NCBI RefSeq assembly: GCF_009192775.1
Contig: NZ_VTFX01000005.1
Span: forward strand, 186,001 to 250,000
From: Arthrobacter yangruifuii
Lineage (GTDB): Bacteria > Actinomycetota > Actinomycetes > Actinomycetales > Micrococcaceae
Direction: 5' to 3'
DNA: 64,000 nucleotides
Under the pieces are notes generated by a model, which worked only from the letters and a program-made list of their open reading frames with translations, had not been told where the DNA came from and made no database searches. Shown piece after piece: positions 44,481 through 52,895 of this stretch. The position numbers and the translations under genes are program-made. Each line of letters opens with the position of its first letter. The stretch's first letter is position 1.

Positions 44481-45661
44481 GCGGCTGCTTCTTTGAAGGT
44501 CAGCAAACGGTCGCGGTAGTACTCGTATTGCTTGCGGCGGGCTGTAATCTCGGCTGGCAGACCGTAACCGAGGTCGTTCACGAGGGCGTCCAATTTGTCT
44601 AATGTCGAAGCGACGTGCTTCTGTTCATTTAATGGCGGCAGGGGAACAGTAAGAGTTTTGAGAGTGCCGACTGCAAGACCAGGCTGCGCGCCTTGCGAAA
44701 CATATTGATTGAGGTTCATAGCAGTGAGCATATGGAAAGCCCAATCGATATCTATTTCCACCTTTTCGCGGGGAGTAACGACGATCGCATGTTCGGTTGC
44801 ATAGAACTCGCCACTTACCCGATGAACGTTTCCGGAAAGCGCTCCCTGCCGCCCAATGAGCACTTTTTGGCCTATTTGATTACATAACGCCACATACCCG
44901 CGCAATCCATTACCTCCATAGCAGGGATAAGGATGTAGCGGATCTGCTGTCGACGAGATCTCTGCCGCAGCAATGAAGCGGCCAGAGCGCATGTCGACTA
45001 GGTCCTGCAACTGCGAGTGAGGTGCCGCCCCGCTGCTTTCAAGGAGTGCGGTGCGGTGATGCTCATATTGTTGGCGGCGGGCTTCCAGTTCCGCTTCCAA
45101 TTCCGCCTTCAGTTCCGTTTCCAACTGGGTGAACTCGTCCAGTATTCGCACGATCTCCTGCTGCACCCTAAGCGGCGGAACCGGCATAACCGCGCGTGCT
45201 AGATTTTGAGTAGAGATCGCTGAGATCTTTGATGACGATATGTTCCGCCGGATTTGGTTGCGAAAATTGTCCGTCTGGAAATAGTACGCAGAAAATTTGG
45301 GATCAAGATCACTTCGAAACGCATAGCATGCATCATGGATGACGACACGCTCGTTACCCAACCAAGCAACCGCTTTGCCAATATCTTCGATAGTTTCGCC
45401 GGCAGAGGCAATTATGACATCGCCATGTTCAGCATGTCGAAGACGATTAGCTTGGGTAGGTTCGAGGTGTGAGAAGGCCTCAGTAGCCGAGGTTCCGTAC
45501 TTGGTGTAAATCTCACCGTAATGGATACAAGGAACGCCGGTCTCGCGCATGTCTGCTTTGACGAATCGTTTTCCACGAGTAATGGTTCCGATGACCCCTA
45601 ATTCACGCCTCGGGACACCGTCTGGGCACACCTCCTTGATCAGGTCATCAATGCGGCTCAT
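44477..45661 (-). CDS. hsdS: Type I restriction-modification specificity subunit S
   Basis: 394 residues with two target-recognition domains, each followed by a conserved helical spacer (QQEIVRILDEFTQLETELKA and QKHVASTLDKLDALVNDLG, then ARRKQYEHHRTALL and ARRKQYEYYRDRLL). HsdS sets the bipartite DNA sequence seen by the complex. The two half-repeats have similar sequences, as expected for the circular symmetry of the family. ATGA overlaps on both sides couple it to hsdM and hsdR. The first recognition domain is less GC-rich than the neighbours, fitting domain exchange. Confidence 0.92.
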   Translation of the reverse strand: MSRIDDLIKEVCPDGVPRRELGVIGTITRGKRFVKADMRETGVPCIHYGEIYTKYGTSATEAFSHLEPTQANRLRHAEHGDVIIASAGETIEDIGKAVAWLGNERVVIHDACYAFRSDLDPKFSAYYFQTDNFRNQIRRNISSSKISAISTQNLARAVMPVPPLRVQQEIVRILDEFTQLETELKAELEAELEARRQQYEHHRTALLESSGAAPHSQLQDLVDMRSGRFIAAAEISSTADPLHPYPCYGGNGLRGYVALCNQIGQKVLIGRQGALSGNVHRVSGEFYATEHAIVVTPREKVEIDIDWAFHMLTAMNLNQYVSQGAQPGLAVGTLKTLTVPLPPLNEQKHVASTLDKLDALVNDLGYGLPAEITARRKQYEYYRDRLLTFKEAAA

Positions 45662-47226
45662 TTCGTGCCTTCGAGATCAGCGACGATTGCGTCGATGGAG
45701 ATGCGGAGTTCCTGCTGGCGGGCGACGATGCGTTTGATTTCGGCGTTCAGCTCGGTGATGTCGATAACCTCGCGGGTGTCTTCGGCCTCGACGTAGGACG
45801 AGACAGCAATGTTATACGCGTTAGAGGCGATATCCGCGTTAGGTACGAGCCTGGCGAAGTGCTCGGCATCCTCCCGGGCGGTGAAGGCGTCCAGGATCTT
45901 CTGCTGGTGCGGAACGGTGAGTTTGTTCTTGTTCCCGCCACGGGTGAACTCAGCAGAGGCGTCGATGAACAGGACGGCGTTGTCGTTCTTGGATTTCTTG
46001 AGCACGATGATACAGGTGGCGATAGTTGTGCCGAAGAACAGGTCCGGCGGCAGCTGGATCACGGCGTCGACGTAGTTGTTATCGATCAGGTATTTGCGGA
46101 TCTTCGCCTCCGCCCCACCCCGGTAAAGCACACCGGGGAACTCAACGATCGCCGCAGTGCCGTTCACGGCCAGCCAGGAAAGGATGTGCATGGTGAATGC
46201 CAGATCGGCCTTGGACTTCGGAGCCAACACCCCCGCGGGCGCGAAGCGGGGGTCATTGATCAGAAGCGGGTTCGCGTCCCCTTCCCAACGGGTGGAGTAG
46301 GGCGGGTTGGAGACGATCGCTTCAAACGGTTCATCGTCCCAGTGCGCAGGATCCAGGAGGGTGTCGCCGTGGGCGAGGTTGAACTTCTCGTAGTTCACGT
46401 CGTGCAGGAACATGTTGATCCGGGCGAGGTTGTAGGTGGTCAGGTTGATTTCCTGGCCGTAGAAGCCTAAGCGGACGTTTCCCTTGCCTAGAATCTTGTC
46501 GAACTTCAGCAGCAGGGAACCCGACCCCACAGCAGGGTCATAGACCTTATTCACTGACTTCTTGCCCACCACGGTGATGCGGGCCAGCAGCTCCGAGACT
46601 TCCTGCGGGGTGTAGTACTCGCCCCCGGACTTCCCGGCACTGGAGGCATACATCTGCATCAGATACTCGTACGCGTCACCAAACAGGTCAATCGAGTGAT
46701 CCTCGAAGTTCCCCAGCGGCAGATCCCCGATGGCGTCCAGGAGCTTCACGAGCTTCTCGTTGCGCTTGGCGACCGTATTGCCAAGCTTGGAACTGTTCAC
46801 ATCCAAGTCGTCAAAAAGGCCCTTGAGGTCGTATTCACTGTCGCTGCCAACAGCCGAGCCCTCAATGTTCTTGAAGACCTGGGCGAGCGTTTCGTTCAGA
46901 TTCTCATCACGGGCGGCGTGCCTGCGAACGTTCTGGAACAGTTCCGAGGGCAGGATATAGAAGCCCTTGTCCTGGACAGTGACGTCCCGGCCGAACTCTG
47001 CCTGCTCGTCTGGCAGGACCGCATAGTTGAAGCCGGGGTTGCCCGCGGCTCGTTCACCTTCATTGATGTATGCGGTGAGGTTCTCGGAGATGAACCGGTA
47101 GAACAGCATGCCCAGGACATAGCTCTTGAAGTCCCACCCATCGACCGATCCCCTCAGGTCGTTCGCGATGCGCCAGATGGTTTTGTGCAGCTCGGCGCGC
47201 TGACCTTCTCGAGTCGTGGGTGTCAT
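45658..47226 (-). CDS. hsdM: Type I restriction-modification methyltransferase subunit M
   Basis: 522 residues from ATG 47226 (AGGAGA ten bases upstream). The longer frame to 47307 adds 27 residues unlike the family. It has an N-terminal HsdM_N helical domain (HKTIWRIANDLRGSVDGWDF), SAM motif I YDPAVGSGSLLLKF, and motif IV VSNPPYSTRW. It methylates adenine in both strands of the HsdS-defined site. It is the first gene of a canonical hsdMSR operon with translational coupling. Confidence 0.93.
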   Translation of the reverse strand: MTPTTREGQRAELHKTIWRIANDLRGSVDGWDFKSYVLGMLFYRFISENLTAYINEGERAAGNPGFNYAVLPDEQAEFGRDVTVQDKGFYILPSELFQNVRRHAARDENLNETLAQVFKNIEGSAVGSDSEYDLKGLFDDLDVNSSKLGNTVAKRNEKLVKLLDAIGDLPLGNFEDHSIDLFGDAYEYLMQMYASSAGKSGGEYYTPQEVSELLARITVVGKKSVNKVYDPAVGSGSLLLKFDKILGKGNVRLGFYGQEINLTTYNLARINMFLHDVNYEKFNLAHGDTLLDPAHWDDEPFEAIVSNPPYSTRWEGDANPLLINDPRFAPAGVLAPKSKADLAFTMHILSWLAVNGTAAIVEFPGVLYRGGAEAKIRKYLIDNNYVDAVIQLPPDLFFGTTIATCIIVLKKSKNDNAVLFIDASAEFTRGGNKNKLTVPHQQKILDAFTAREDAEHFARLVPNADIASNAYNIAVSSYVEAEDTREVIDITELNAEIKRIVARQQELRISIDAIVADLEGTK

Positions 47227-47614
47227 ATTCTGGTGTTCTCCTGAATGCTGCGAAGCGGGCTGGTCGTACTCGGGTCTACCTTCCAATGATATCGAGGGGT
47301 CTGACAATCCGTCGCCGCCTCGCCCTTACTTGTCGGGGGAGATCGACCTTGTCCAGATGACGCGCACCTCCGACGATTGGCCATCAACCGCGGCTTTTCG
47401 AGGCGTTCCTGAGTGAGCTGGATTGCATCCCGAGATTATTCGACGTCGGCCGGAATCTGCGCGCCAGAGGGTTTCAGTACCCGCCGTCCCAACGTCTCGC
47501 TGACCACGCTCTAAGAGGAATCCGTGCGCCGCGGTCTGCGTGCCTTGATGTTCCTACGGGGCAGTGGCGCAATTTCGACAAGCACGCCGCCCCTGTCCTG
47601 ACCTCGAGGGCGGC
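47227..47614. other. Intergenic region between hsdM and the arcA leader
   Basis: Divergent promoter region of hsdM and arcA. The frame of arcA stays open upstream to about 47395 but holds no start codon and no recognisable domain, so it is not called a gene. No repeats or integrase traces are seen here, although this is the right-hand edge of the defence island. Confidence 0.4.
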
Positions 47615-47687
47615 ATCCGTCACCGATTCGGCCCCCGCCCCTCCGTCTGCAAGGATGCTGGTAAGCCTGCTGATAAAGGAGTTCCCC
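47615..47687 (+). repeat. arcA leader segment duplicated upstream of arcD
   Basis: CCGATTCGG followed by TGGTAAGCCTGCTGA and AAAGGAG closely resembles 49107-49175 before the permease gene (CCGATTCGG, TGGTAAGGCTGCTGA, AAAGGA). The copy includes the SD of arcA at 47675-47681. It may be a shared control element or a trace of local duplication. Confidence 0.5.
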
Positions 47688-48959
47688 ATGCCTTCCCCCG
47701 TCCCTCCCGCCCCACAAGGCACCGCCGCCGCCTACGGCGTCCACTCCGAGGTCGGTAAACTCCGCAAGGTCCTGGTCTGCGCCCCGGGCCTGGCCCACGA
47801 ACGGCTTACCCCCACCAACAGGGAAGACCTGCTGTTCGACGACGTGATGTGGGTGGAGAACGCCCAGCGCGACCACGCCGACTTCGTCACCCAAATGACC
47901 GACCGCGGCGTCGACGTTGTCGAACTCCACGATCTCTTGGGCCAGACCATGGATATCCCCGAGGCACGGACCTGGCTGCTGGACCGCAAGATCATCGCCA
48001 ACCGGGTCGGGCTGGGACTGGTGTCCGGCACGCGGGCGTTCCTGGACTCGCTGACCGGCGCCGAGCTGGCGCGCTACCTCATCGGCGGGCTGACGACGTC
48101 GGACGTTCCCGATGACTACCTCGGCGGCTATGTCGCCCTGGTCCGGGAATCCACCGGCCGGCCGGAGTACCTGCTGCCGCCGCTGCCCAACACCCTCTAC
48201 ACCCGGGACACCACCTGCTGGATCGGCTCCGGGCTGACCCTGAACCCGCTGTACTGGCCGGCCCGGCACGACGAGACCCTGCTGATGCAAGCCATCTACC
48301 TCTTCCACCCGGACTACGTTGGCGCGAAAATCTGGTGGGGCGACGCGGAAAAGGACTGGAGCCAGGCCTATCTGGAGGGCGGCGACGTCATGCCGGTGGG
48401 CAACGGCACCGTGCTGCTCGGCATGGGGGAGCGGACCTCCCGGCAGGCCATCACCCAGCTCGCGCAGGCCTTGTTCCAGGACGAAGCGGCGGAGCGGATC
48501 GTGGTGGCCGGCATGCCCAAGCTGCGCGCCGCCATGCACCTGGACACCGTGTTCACCTTCGCGGACCGGGACCTGGCCACCATCCACCCGGCCATCGTGG
48601 ACGGCATCCACCCCTTCACTATCCACCCCTCGGACAAGGCCCCCGGGATGGAGATCCGGGACCACCGGGACCGCCGGTTCGTGGACGTGGTTGCCGAATC
48701 CATGGGCTACAAAAAGCTGCGCCTAGTGGAGACCGCGGGGGATTACCAGGCAACCGAACGCCAGCAGTGGGACAGCGCGAACAACGCCGTCGCGCTGGAG
48801 CCGGGCGTGGTGTTCACCTATGACCGCAACACCCAGACCAATGCGGCGCTGCGGAACGCCGGCGTCGAGGTCATCCCGATCGTCGGGGCCGAACTGGGCC
48901 GCGGCCGCGGCGGCGGGCACTGCATGACCTGCCCGATCATTCGGGATCCACTCGACTGA
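47688..48959 (+). CDS. arcA: Arginine deiminase
   Basis: 423 residues, typical length. It converts arginine to citrulline and ammonia, first step of the arginine deiminase pathway. Signatures: KVLVCAPG near the N-terminus, [21 protein letters not shown] with the catalytic His/Asp, and the C-terminal [10 protein letters not shown] loop with the nucleophilic cysteine. The ATG at 47688 has SD AAAGGAG six bases upstream; the ATG at 47655 is rejected because the SD lies inside that extension. Followed by an amino-acid permease but not by arcB or arcC in this window. A damaged copy of its 3' end is at 51655-51800. Confidence 0.95.
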   Translation: MPSPVPPAPQGTAAAYGVHSEVGKLRKVLVCAPGLAHERLTPTNREDLLFDDVMWVENAQRDHADFVTQMTDRGVDVVELHDLLGQTMDIPEARTWLLDRKIIANRVGLGLVSGTRAFLDSLTGAELARYLIGGLTTSDVPDDYLGGYVALVRESTGRPEYLLPPLPNTLYTRDTTCWIGSGLTLNPLYWPARHDETLLMQAIYLFHPDYVGAKIWWGDAEKDWSQAYLEGGDVMPVGNGTVLLGMGERTSRQAITQLAQALFQDEAAERIVVAGMPKLRAAMHLDTVFTFADRDLATIHPAIVDGIHPFTIHPSDKAPGMEIRDHRDRRFVDVVAESMGYKKLRLVETAGDYQATERQQWDSANNAVALEPGVVFTYDRNTQTNAALRNAGVEVIPIVGAELGRGRGGGHCMTCPIIRDPLD

Positions 48960-48960
48960 C

Positions 48961-49134
48961 GACGACGGCGGCGTGCCGCGGCTGGCATTTGACCGCGGCC
49001 CCGGCCACGGTTTCGACGTGGACTCCAGCGAACGCACCGCCTGTGACGGGTACACGCCTTTCCACTGCAAGGACCCCTTCGGCAACCGCCTCCGGGCGCT
49101 GGCCGCCGATTCGGACCCCGTCGGCTCCTTCTGA
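48961..49134 (+). pseudogene. Remnant of a VOC (glyoxalase-type) protein C-terminus
   Basis: Directly after the arcA stop an open frame encodes FDRGPGHGFDV, FHCKDPFGNRLRALA and ends GSF-stop. The DPFGNRLR segment is typical of the last strand of vicinal-oxygen-chelate proteins such as bleomycin-resistance or glyoxalase relatives. There is no start and no N-terminal half, so it is a 3' relic in the arcA-arcD gap. Confidence 0.45.
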
Positions 49135-49175
49135 GAGAATATTGGTAAGGCTGCTGACGACAAAGGAACCCCTGC
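49107..49175 (+). repeat. arcD leader segment resembling the arcA leader
   Basis: Second copy of the element at 47615-47687, with CCGATTCGG, TGGTAAGGCTGCTGA and AAAGGA. It is placed 73 bases before the permease ATG, so its SD-like part is no longer at a start codon. Confidence 0.45.
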
Positions 49176-49247
49176 AGGGAGCGGGCGGCCCATCCACTGT
49201 TGTCTAACCGGTGTGGCCTCAGCCGCCACGCCCGATTGGAAAGAACC

Positions 49248-50696
49248 ATGTCTAATCCGTCGGCTCCGGGAGAGAAGGCTCCAGCAGCCAAACTCTCCCT
49301 GCTGACCCTCACCACTGTGGTGATCGGGTCCATGGTCGGGGCCGGGGTGTTTTCCCTGCCCCAGCGCTTCGCCGAGGAAACCGGGGTGTGGGGTGCGCTG
49401 GTCGCCTGGCTGATTGCGGGTTCCGGCATGCTGATGCTGGCCTTCGTGTTCCAGCGGCTGTCCATGCGCAAGCCGGCGCTTGATGCGGGGATCTTCGCCT
49501 ACGCCAAGGCCGGCTTCGGAAACTACGTGGGGTTTTTCTCCGCAGCGGGTTACTGGGCCAGTGCCTGCGTGGGAAACGTCACCTACTGGGTGCTCACCAT
49601 GTCCACGCTGGGAGTCTTGTTTCCGCAGTTGGGCGCAGGGGACACCCTCCTCGCCGTCGTGCTGTCCTCGGCCGGGCTGTGGGGATTCTTCTTCCTGATC
49701 AGGCGCGGCATCAAAGAGGCCACGGCCATTAACCGGATAGTCACGATCGCCAAGGTTGTTCCCATTCTGGTCTTCGTGCTGTTTGCTGTCTTCCTGTTCG
49801 ACCCCGCCGTCTTCGCGGGAAACCTTACCGGTGCGGACTATACGGGGCCGCTGTTCGAGCAGGTCAGCAACACGATGCTGGTGACGGTCTTCGTTTTCCT
49901 CGGTGTCGAAGGTGCCAGCGTGTATTCGCGCCATGCTCGACGGCGGGAGGACGTTGGCCGGGCCACCGTCCTCGGATTTCTGAGCGTCTTTGCCATCTTT
50001 GCCTCGGTCACGATCGTTTCCTACGGCGTCCTGCCGATGGAACAGCTCGCCGAGCTGCGCCAACCATCCATGGCGGGTGTCCTGGAAGCGGGAGTGGGGA
50101 CCTGGGGGGTGGTGTTCGTCAGCGCAGGCCTGGTCATTTCGGTGATGGGGGCCTACCTGGCCTGGAGCCTGATGGCAGCGGAGGTCCTGTTCGTGGCGGC
50201 CACGGAGAAGGACATGCCGCGGTTCCTGTCCCGGGTCAGTGATGACGATGTCCCGGTCAACGCCCTGCTGCTGAGCACCCTGCTCAGCCAGCTGGTAATG
50301 GTCATCACCTACTTCTCCGGGGACGCCTTCGACTTCGCACTGGACATGACCGCGGTCCTGACGTTGTTTTCCCTCCTTTTCGCGGCTCTCTACGCCCTCA
50401 AGCTGGGTTGGAGCGGGGAAACGTATGAAGGAGCCCCGAGCCGCATCCGACGGGGCGACCTCGCCATTGCCGTCATTGCCACCATTTATTCAGTGTTCCT
50501 GGTCTATGCCGCCGGGCTGCCCCTGGTGCTGCTTTCGATGATCTTCTACGCCCCCGCCACCGTTCTGTTCGTGATTGCCCGCCGTGAACAAGGGCAGCGC
50601 GTTTTCCGGGGAGGGGAGCTGGTTCTCTTCCTCATCACTTTGGCAGGAGCCGTTGCAGGCGTGCTCGCCCTGACCCGGGGCTGGATAGTGCTCTAA
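49248..50696 (+). CDS. arcD: APC-family amino-acid permease, probable arginine/ornithine antiporter
   Basis: 482 residues with about 12 membrane segments. The first has VIGSMVGAGVFSLPQRFAEE, the substrate-loop signature of basic amino-acid/polyamine antiporters of the APC superfamily (ArcD/LysI type). Position right after arginine deiminase supports arginine import coupled to ornithine or citrulline export. ATG at 49248 with GGAAAG upstream. A 23-bp imperfect hairpin (50704-50726) follows the stop. Confidence 0.87.
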   Translation: MSNPSAPGEKAPAAKLSLLTLTTVVIGSMVGAGVFSLPQRFAEETGVWGALVAWLIAGSGMLMLAFVFQRLSMRKPALDAGIFAYAKAGFGNYVGFFSAAGYWASACVGNVTYWVLTMSTLGVLFPQLGAGDTLLAVVLSSAGLWGFFFLIRRGIKEATAINRIVTIAKVVPILVFVLFAVFLFDPAVFAGNLTGADYTGPLFEQVSNTMLVTVFVFLGVEGASVYSRHARRREDVGRATVLGFLSVFAIFASVTIVSYGVLPMEQLAELRQPSMAGVLEAGVGTWGVVFVSAGLVISVMGAYLAWSLMAAEVLFVAATEKDMPRFLSRVSDDDVPVNALLLSTLLSQLVMVITYFSGDAFDFALDMTAVLTLFSLLFAALYALKLGWSGETYEGAPSRIRRGDLAIAVIATIYSVFLVYAAGLPLVLLSMIFYAPATVLFVIARREQGQRVFRGGELVLFLITLAGAVAGVLALTRGWIVL

Positions 50697-51079
50697 GCAG
50701 AGGGCATGCCGCGTCCTGCGGTATGCACCCGCCCCCCAACGGGGACCTTTAATAAGCTGTCGATCCGCCCTAGCATGGAAATATGGATTCGGCGGATGAG
50801 GGCCGGGGCAGAAGGCTAGTTGCCGATCACCTTTACCGAAGGCACGGCATCTGGCTCCCGGGTCTATCCGGACTTTCCCATGGTCCCGATTCGAGCTGCC
50901 CGCGGGCGATGAGGTGACGGGAGTCTGGGCGGTCACGACCACCGGAGCGGACCGCCTATGTCCGTCCACGAACTTGTCGCCGCCACACTCACTGACCCGG
51001 CGCTGAAAAGTCCTCTAACAACTCTTGTATACCGACGGCGTAGAGGCCGATGTTATGACCTCTTGAGGGAGTAGGCCAC
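50697..51079. other. Intergenic region with hairpin and coding-like debris
   Basis: After the arcD hairpin (GCATGCCGC / GCGGTATGC, 50704-50726), the stretch 50783-51000 shows short protein-like pieces in different frames (ITFTEGTASGSRVYPDFP, then FELPAGDEVTGVWAVTTTGA), as from a frameshifted old gene. No family is recognised. GGGAG near 51068 is the SD of the next gene. Confidence 0.3.
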
Positions 51080-51613
51080 GTGGCACTGAACAAGAAGAAG
51101 GTAATCATCGCGATTGCAGCTCTGGCCGTCGTTGGCGGCATTGGAAGCGCAATAGGAAACACCTCCACCGAGGAGACTACGGCTCCCGTGACGTCAGCAC
51201 CCGCACCCGCTGCCACCACGGAAGCCCCTGCCCCTTCAACAGAACCTCACGACCCGGCATCTGAAACCCCCGCCCGCGCAAAAGAGTCCGTCCCCGTACA
51301 GGTCGCCGACGACGCGGACTCCGCCGATATCGAAACCGTCCTGAGCGGCTTCCCGGGCGACGGCGAGGGCTACATCGTGCTCGACTCCGCAGCCGCCGAC
51401 CACCCCGAAGGCACCGTGGTTGGCCTGGAGGTCGAAACCCCGCTCGGCACCACCGAACGTGGCGTTTGGATACTGCTAACTAACGGCAGCGTGCAGGCGG
51501 CGAACACGGAAACCAAGGAGGGTACCTCGGCATCGTGGCCCGTACGTAAGGATGCCCCCTACGCTCTGGACGACGAGGTTGTCTCCGTCGACATGACTCT
51601 GGGTGCTAACTGA
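51080..51613 (+). CDS. Membrane-anchored small secreted protein
   Basis: 177 residues. A basic N-terminus (MALNKKK) precedes one hydrophobic segment (about 8-25, Gly/Ala-rich). A Thr/Pro/Ala-rich linker and a C-terminal domain of about 90 residues follow (SGFPGDGEGYIVLDSAA, then EVETPLGTTERGVWILLTNG). There is no lipobox cysteine, so it is probably a signal anchor. GTG start with GGGAG ten bases upstream. Function not recognised. Confidence 0.65.
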   Translation: MALNKKKVIIAIAALAVVGGIGSAIGNTSTEETTAPVTSAPAPAATTEAPAPSTEPHDPASETPARAKESVPVQVADDADSADIETVLSGFPGDGEGYIVLDSAAADHPEGTVVGLEVETPLGTTERGVWILLTNGSVQAANTETKEGTSASWPVRKDAPYALDDEVVSVDMTLGAN

Positions 51614-51654
51614 AAAGCAGATTGTCGCTGCGGCTGGTTGTGGCCTACCCACGC

Positions 51655-51800
51655 CTCCGAACGCCAAGAGGGAAGCATTGCAACCGGGCTTCGTGTTCAC
51701 CTATGACCGCAACACCCAGACCAACGCGGCCGGGCGGCGGGCACCGCATGACCTGCCCGATCATCCGGGACGGGATCGACTAAACGACGACGGCGGCGCC
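51655..51800 (+). pseudogene. Remnant of the arcA 3' end
   Basis: The stretch TTCACCTATGACCGCAACAC (51692-51711) and following ATGACCTGCCCGATCAT match arcA at 48813-48832 and 48924 onward. The remnant also shares the parental GACGACGGCGGC just after the stop. Between these pieces 58 parental bases are missing; both borders contain GCGG (48843-48846 and 48901-48904), so a microhomology deletion fits. A weaker match to parental 48758-48772 extends it left. No start or catalytic core remains. Confidence 0.75.
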
Positions 51801-51814
51801 GATAGTATTTGACC

Positions 51815-52072
51815 ATGAGTTCTGAAGAAGTCACCTGTGTCATCTGCAGTAAGCCGGGGGTCATCACATGGACCATCGACGGCGGGGGAGTCGCCGGTAC
51901 TGCGGACCTCTGCGCCGTGCACAGTAAGCCCCTCATTGATGCGGTGGCGGCAGCGGAGAATAAGCCCGAGCGGGCAGACATCCCCGAATGGCAGAAGGCG
52001 ACCCGGCTGCCCCGAAAAACCACACGCAAAACCGTTCTGGAACCACTCGACTGGACCCCGCCGGAGGATTAG
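51815..52072 (+). CDS. Small protein with Cys/His pairs
   Basis: 85 residues. CVIC near the N-terminus and a later LCAVH could together bind a metal, as in small zinc ribbons. The C-terminal half is basic then acidic (RKTTRKTVLEPLDWTPPED). No clear SD precedes the ATG. The gene starts 15 bases after the arcA remnant and ends at a strong hairpin. No family recognised, but codon use is normal for this genome. Confidence 0.55.
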   Translation: MSSEEVTCVICSKPGVITWTIDGGGVAGTADLCAVHSKPLIDAVAAAENKPERADIPEWQKATRLPRKTTRKTVLEPLDWTPPED

Positions 52073-52075
52073 GTA

Positions 52076-52118
52076 AGGGCAGGGCGTCAGTGAGATGAAT
52101 AAACTGACGCCCTGCCCT
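52076..52118. terminator. Bidirectional hairpin between convergent genes
   Basis: AGGGCAGGGCGTCAGT pairs perfectly with ACTGACGCCCTGCCCT over an 11-base loop. It separates the small Cys protein gene from the convergent HTH gene at 52171. Confidence 0.7.
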
Positions 52119-52170
52119 CAATGTTGATTGCCGCAGTGGCTAAACGTCCGCCCAGTGCCTAAACACGGCG

Positions 52171-52611
52171 TCAGGCCCCGGGACTCTTCGGCTCCCGGAT
52201 AATCCACTCGTCCTGCTCGGTCCGGGGCACATAGTAGAAGCCGCCCTTCCGGCTAGCTGAGTTTGGCGGTGCATCCTTGTGGTAGGCCACCACAACGTCG
52301 CTGGCAGCCAGATCCTGCAGCCAGTCCTCCAGAAGCTTGGCTTCATGAGCAGAGAGTTCCCCGCCGGCCTTCTGCTTGGTGATGCTTCTGAAGCGGTCCA
52401 TGACGGCTGTGGATTTATGCTCGTCGGCGATCTCCCACGGGAGAATGTCCTTATAGGTGGCACGTGTTTCGGTAAACCCGGCACGTTCGAGGGCCTTCCA
52501 AACACCGGCTTCCGTGACGCCGTATTTTTCCGCAATATCGATAAGTCGCATGCCCTGCGCCCTGAGCTGGCGCAGCGTTGTGTTGTCGGGGAGTTTGCGT
52601 GCTGCTGGCAA
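52171..52611 (-). CDS. Helix-turn-helix protein, phage-repressor-like
   Basis: 146 residues. The N-terminal LRQLRAQGMRLIDIAEKYGV followed by TEAGVWKALERAG is a helix-turn-helix. The rest (PWEIADEHKSTAVMDRFRSI, LLEDWLQDL, GFYYVPRTEQDEWIIREP) resembles immunity-repressor-type proteins I recall from actinobacteriophages. That parentage is a tentative memory match. The start is TTG at 52611 with SD GAAGGA. It is alone on the strand apart from a possible leader peptide just upstream. No other phage genes are near. Confidence 0.6.
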   Translation of the reverse strand: MPAARKLPDNTTLRQLRAQGMRLIDIAEKYGVTEAGVWKALERAGFTETRATYKDILPWEIADEHKSTAVMDRFRSITKQKAGGELSAHEAKLLEDWLQDLAASDVVVAYHKDAPPNSASRKGGFYYVPRTEQDEWIIREPKSPGA

Positions 52612-52623
52612 TGTGTTCCTTCG

Positions 52624-52701
52624 TCAGATCCTGAAAATTCCTTGAACGCCCCGCCGGCTGCGGGGCCGGGTCAACAAGGTGCCATGGGGATGGGTCCGCA
52701 T
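52624..52701 (-). CDS. Possible leader peptide upstream of the HTH gene
   Basis: 25-residue frame MRTHPHGTLLTRPRSRRGVQ plus five residues, with a strong SD (AAAGGAAG) five bases before the ATG. It ends 12 bases before the HTH start, so it could couple or attenuate translation of that gene. The very basic composition and good SD argue that it is translated. No family assigned. The rest of 52612-52895 shows nothing clear. Confidence 0.4.
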   Translation of the reverse strand: MRTHPHGTLLTRPRSRRGVQGIFRI

Positions 52702-52895
52702 GTTACTTCCTTTCGTCGTTCTTGCATCCACGTTAAACTATCGAATCCATGAACGTCAAATCGTGGATCTACGTAATCCAATCGTTGTGGCCGGGAAAGC
52801 GAATCTACCGTCGACGCGGCGGAGGTCTCCCAGCCTTAACGACGGCCTTGCGCATGGACCCAAGGGTGCCAATCCCACCCCAGTAGAATCGACGG

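Noticed and set aside
25844-47226. Integrative element with integrase and attachment sites
   Set aside because: Despite the island character, no integrase, recombinase, tRNA or flanking direct repeat was recognised at either edge.
47395-47687. N-terminal extension of arcA
   Set aside because: The frame stays open upstream but has no start codon before 47655, and the SD fits the ATG at 47688; the product length then matches the family.
48723-50063. 446-codon open frame on the minus strand across arcA and arcD
   Set aside because: It runs antisense through two well-supported genes and encodes repetitive charged residues with no family resemblance.
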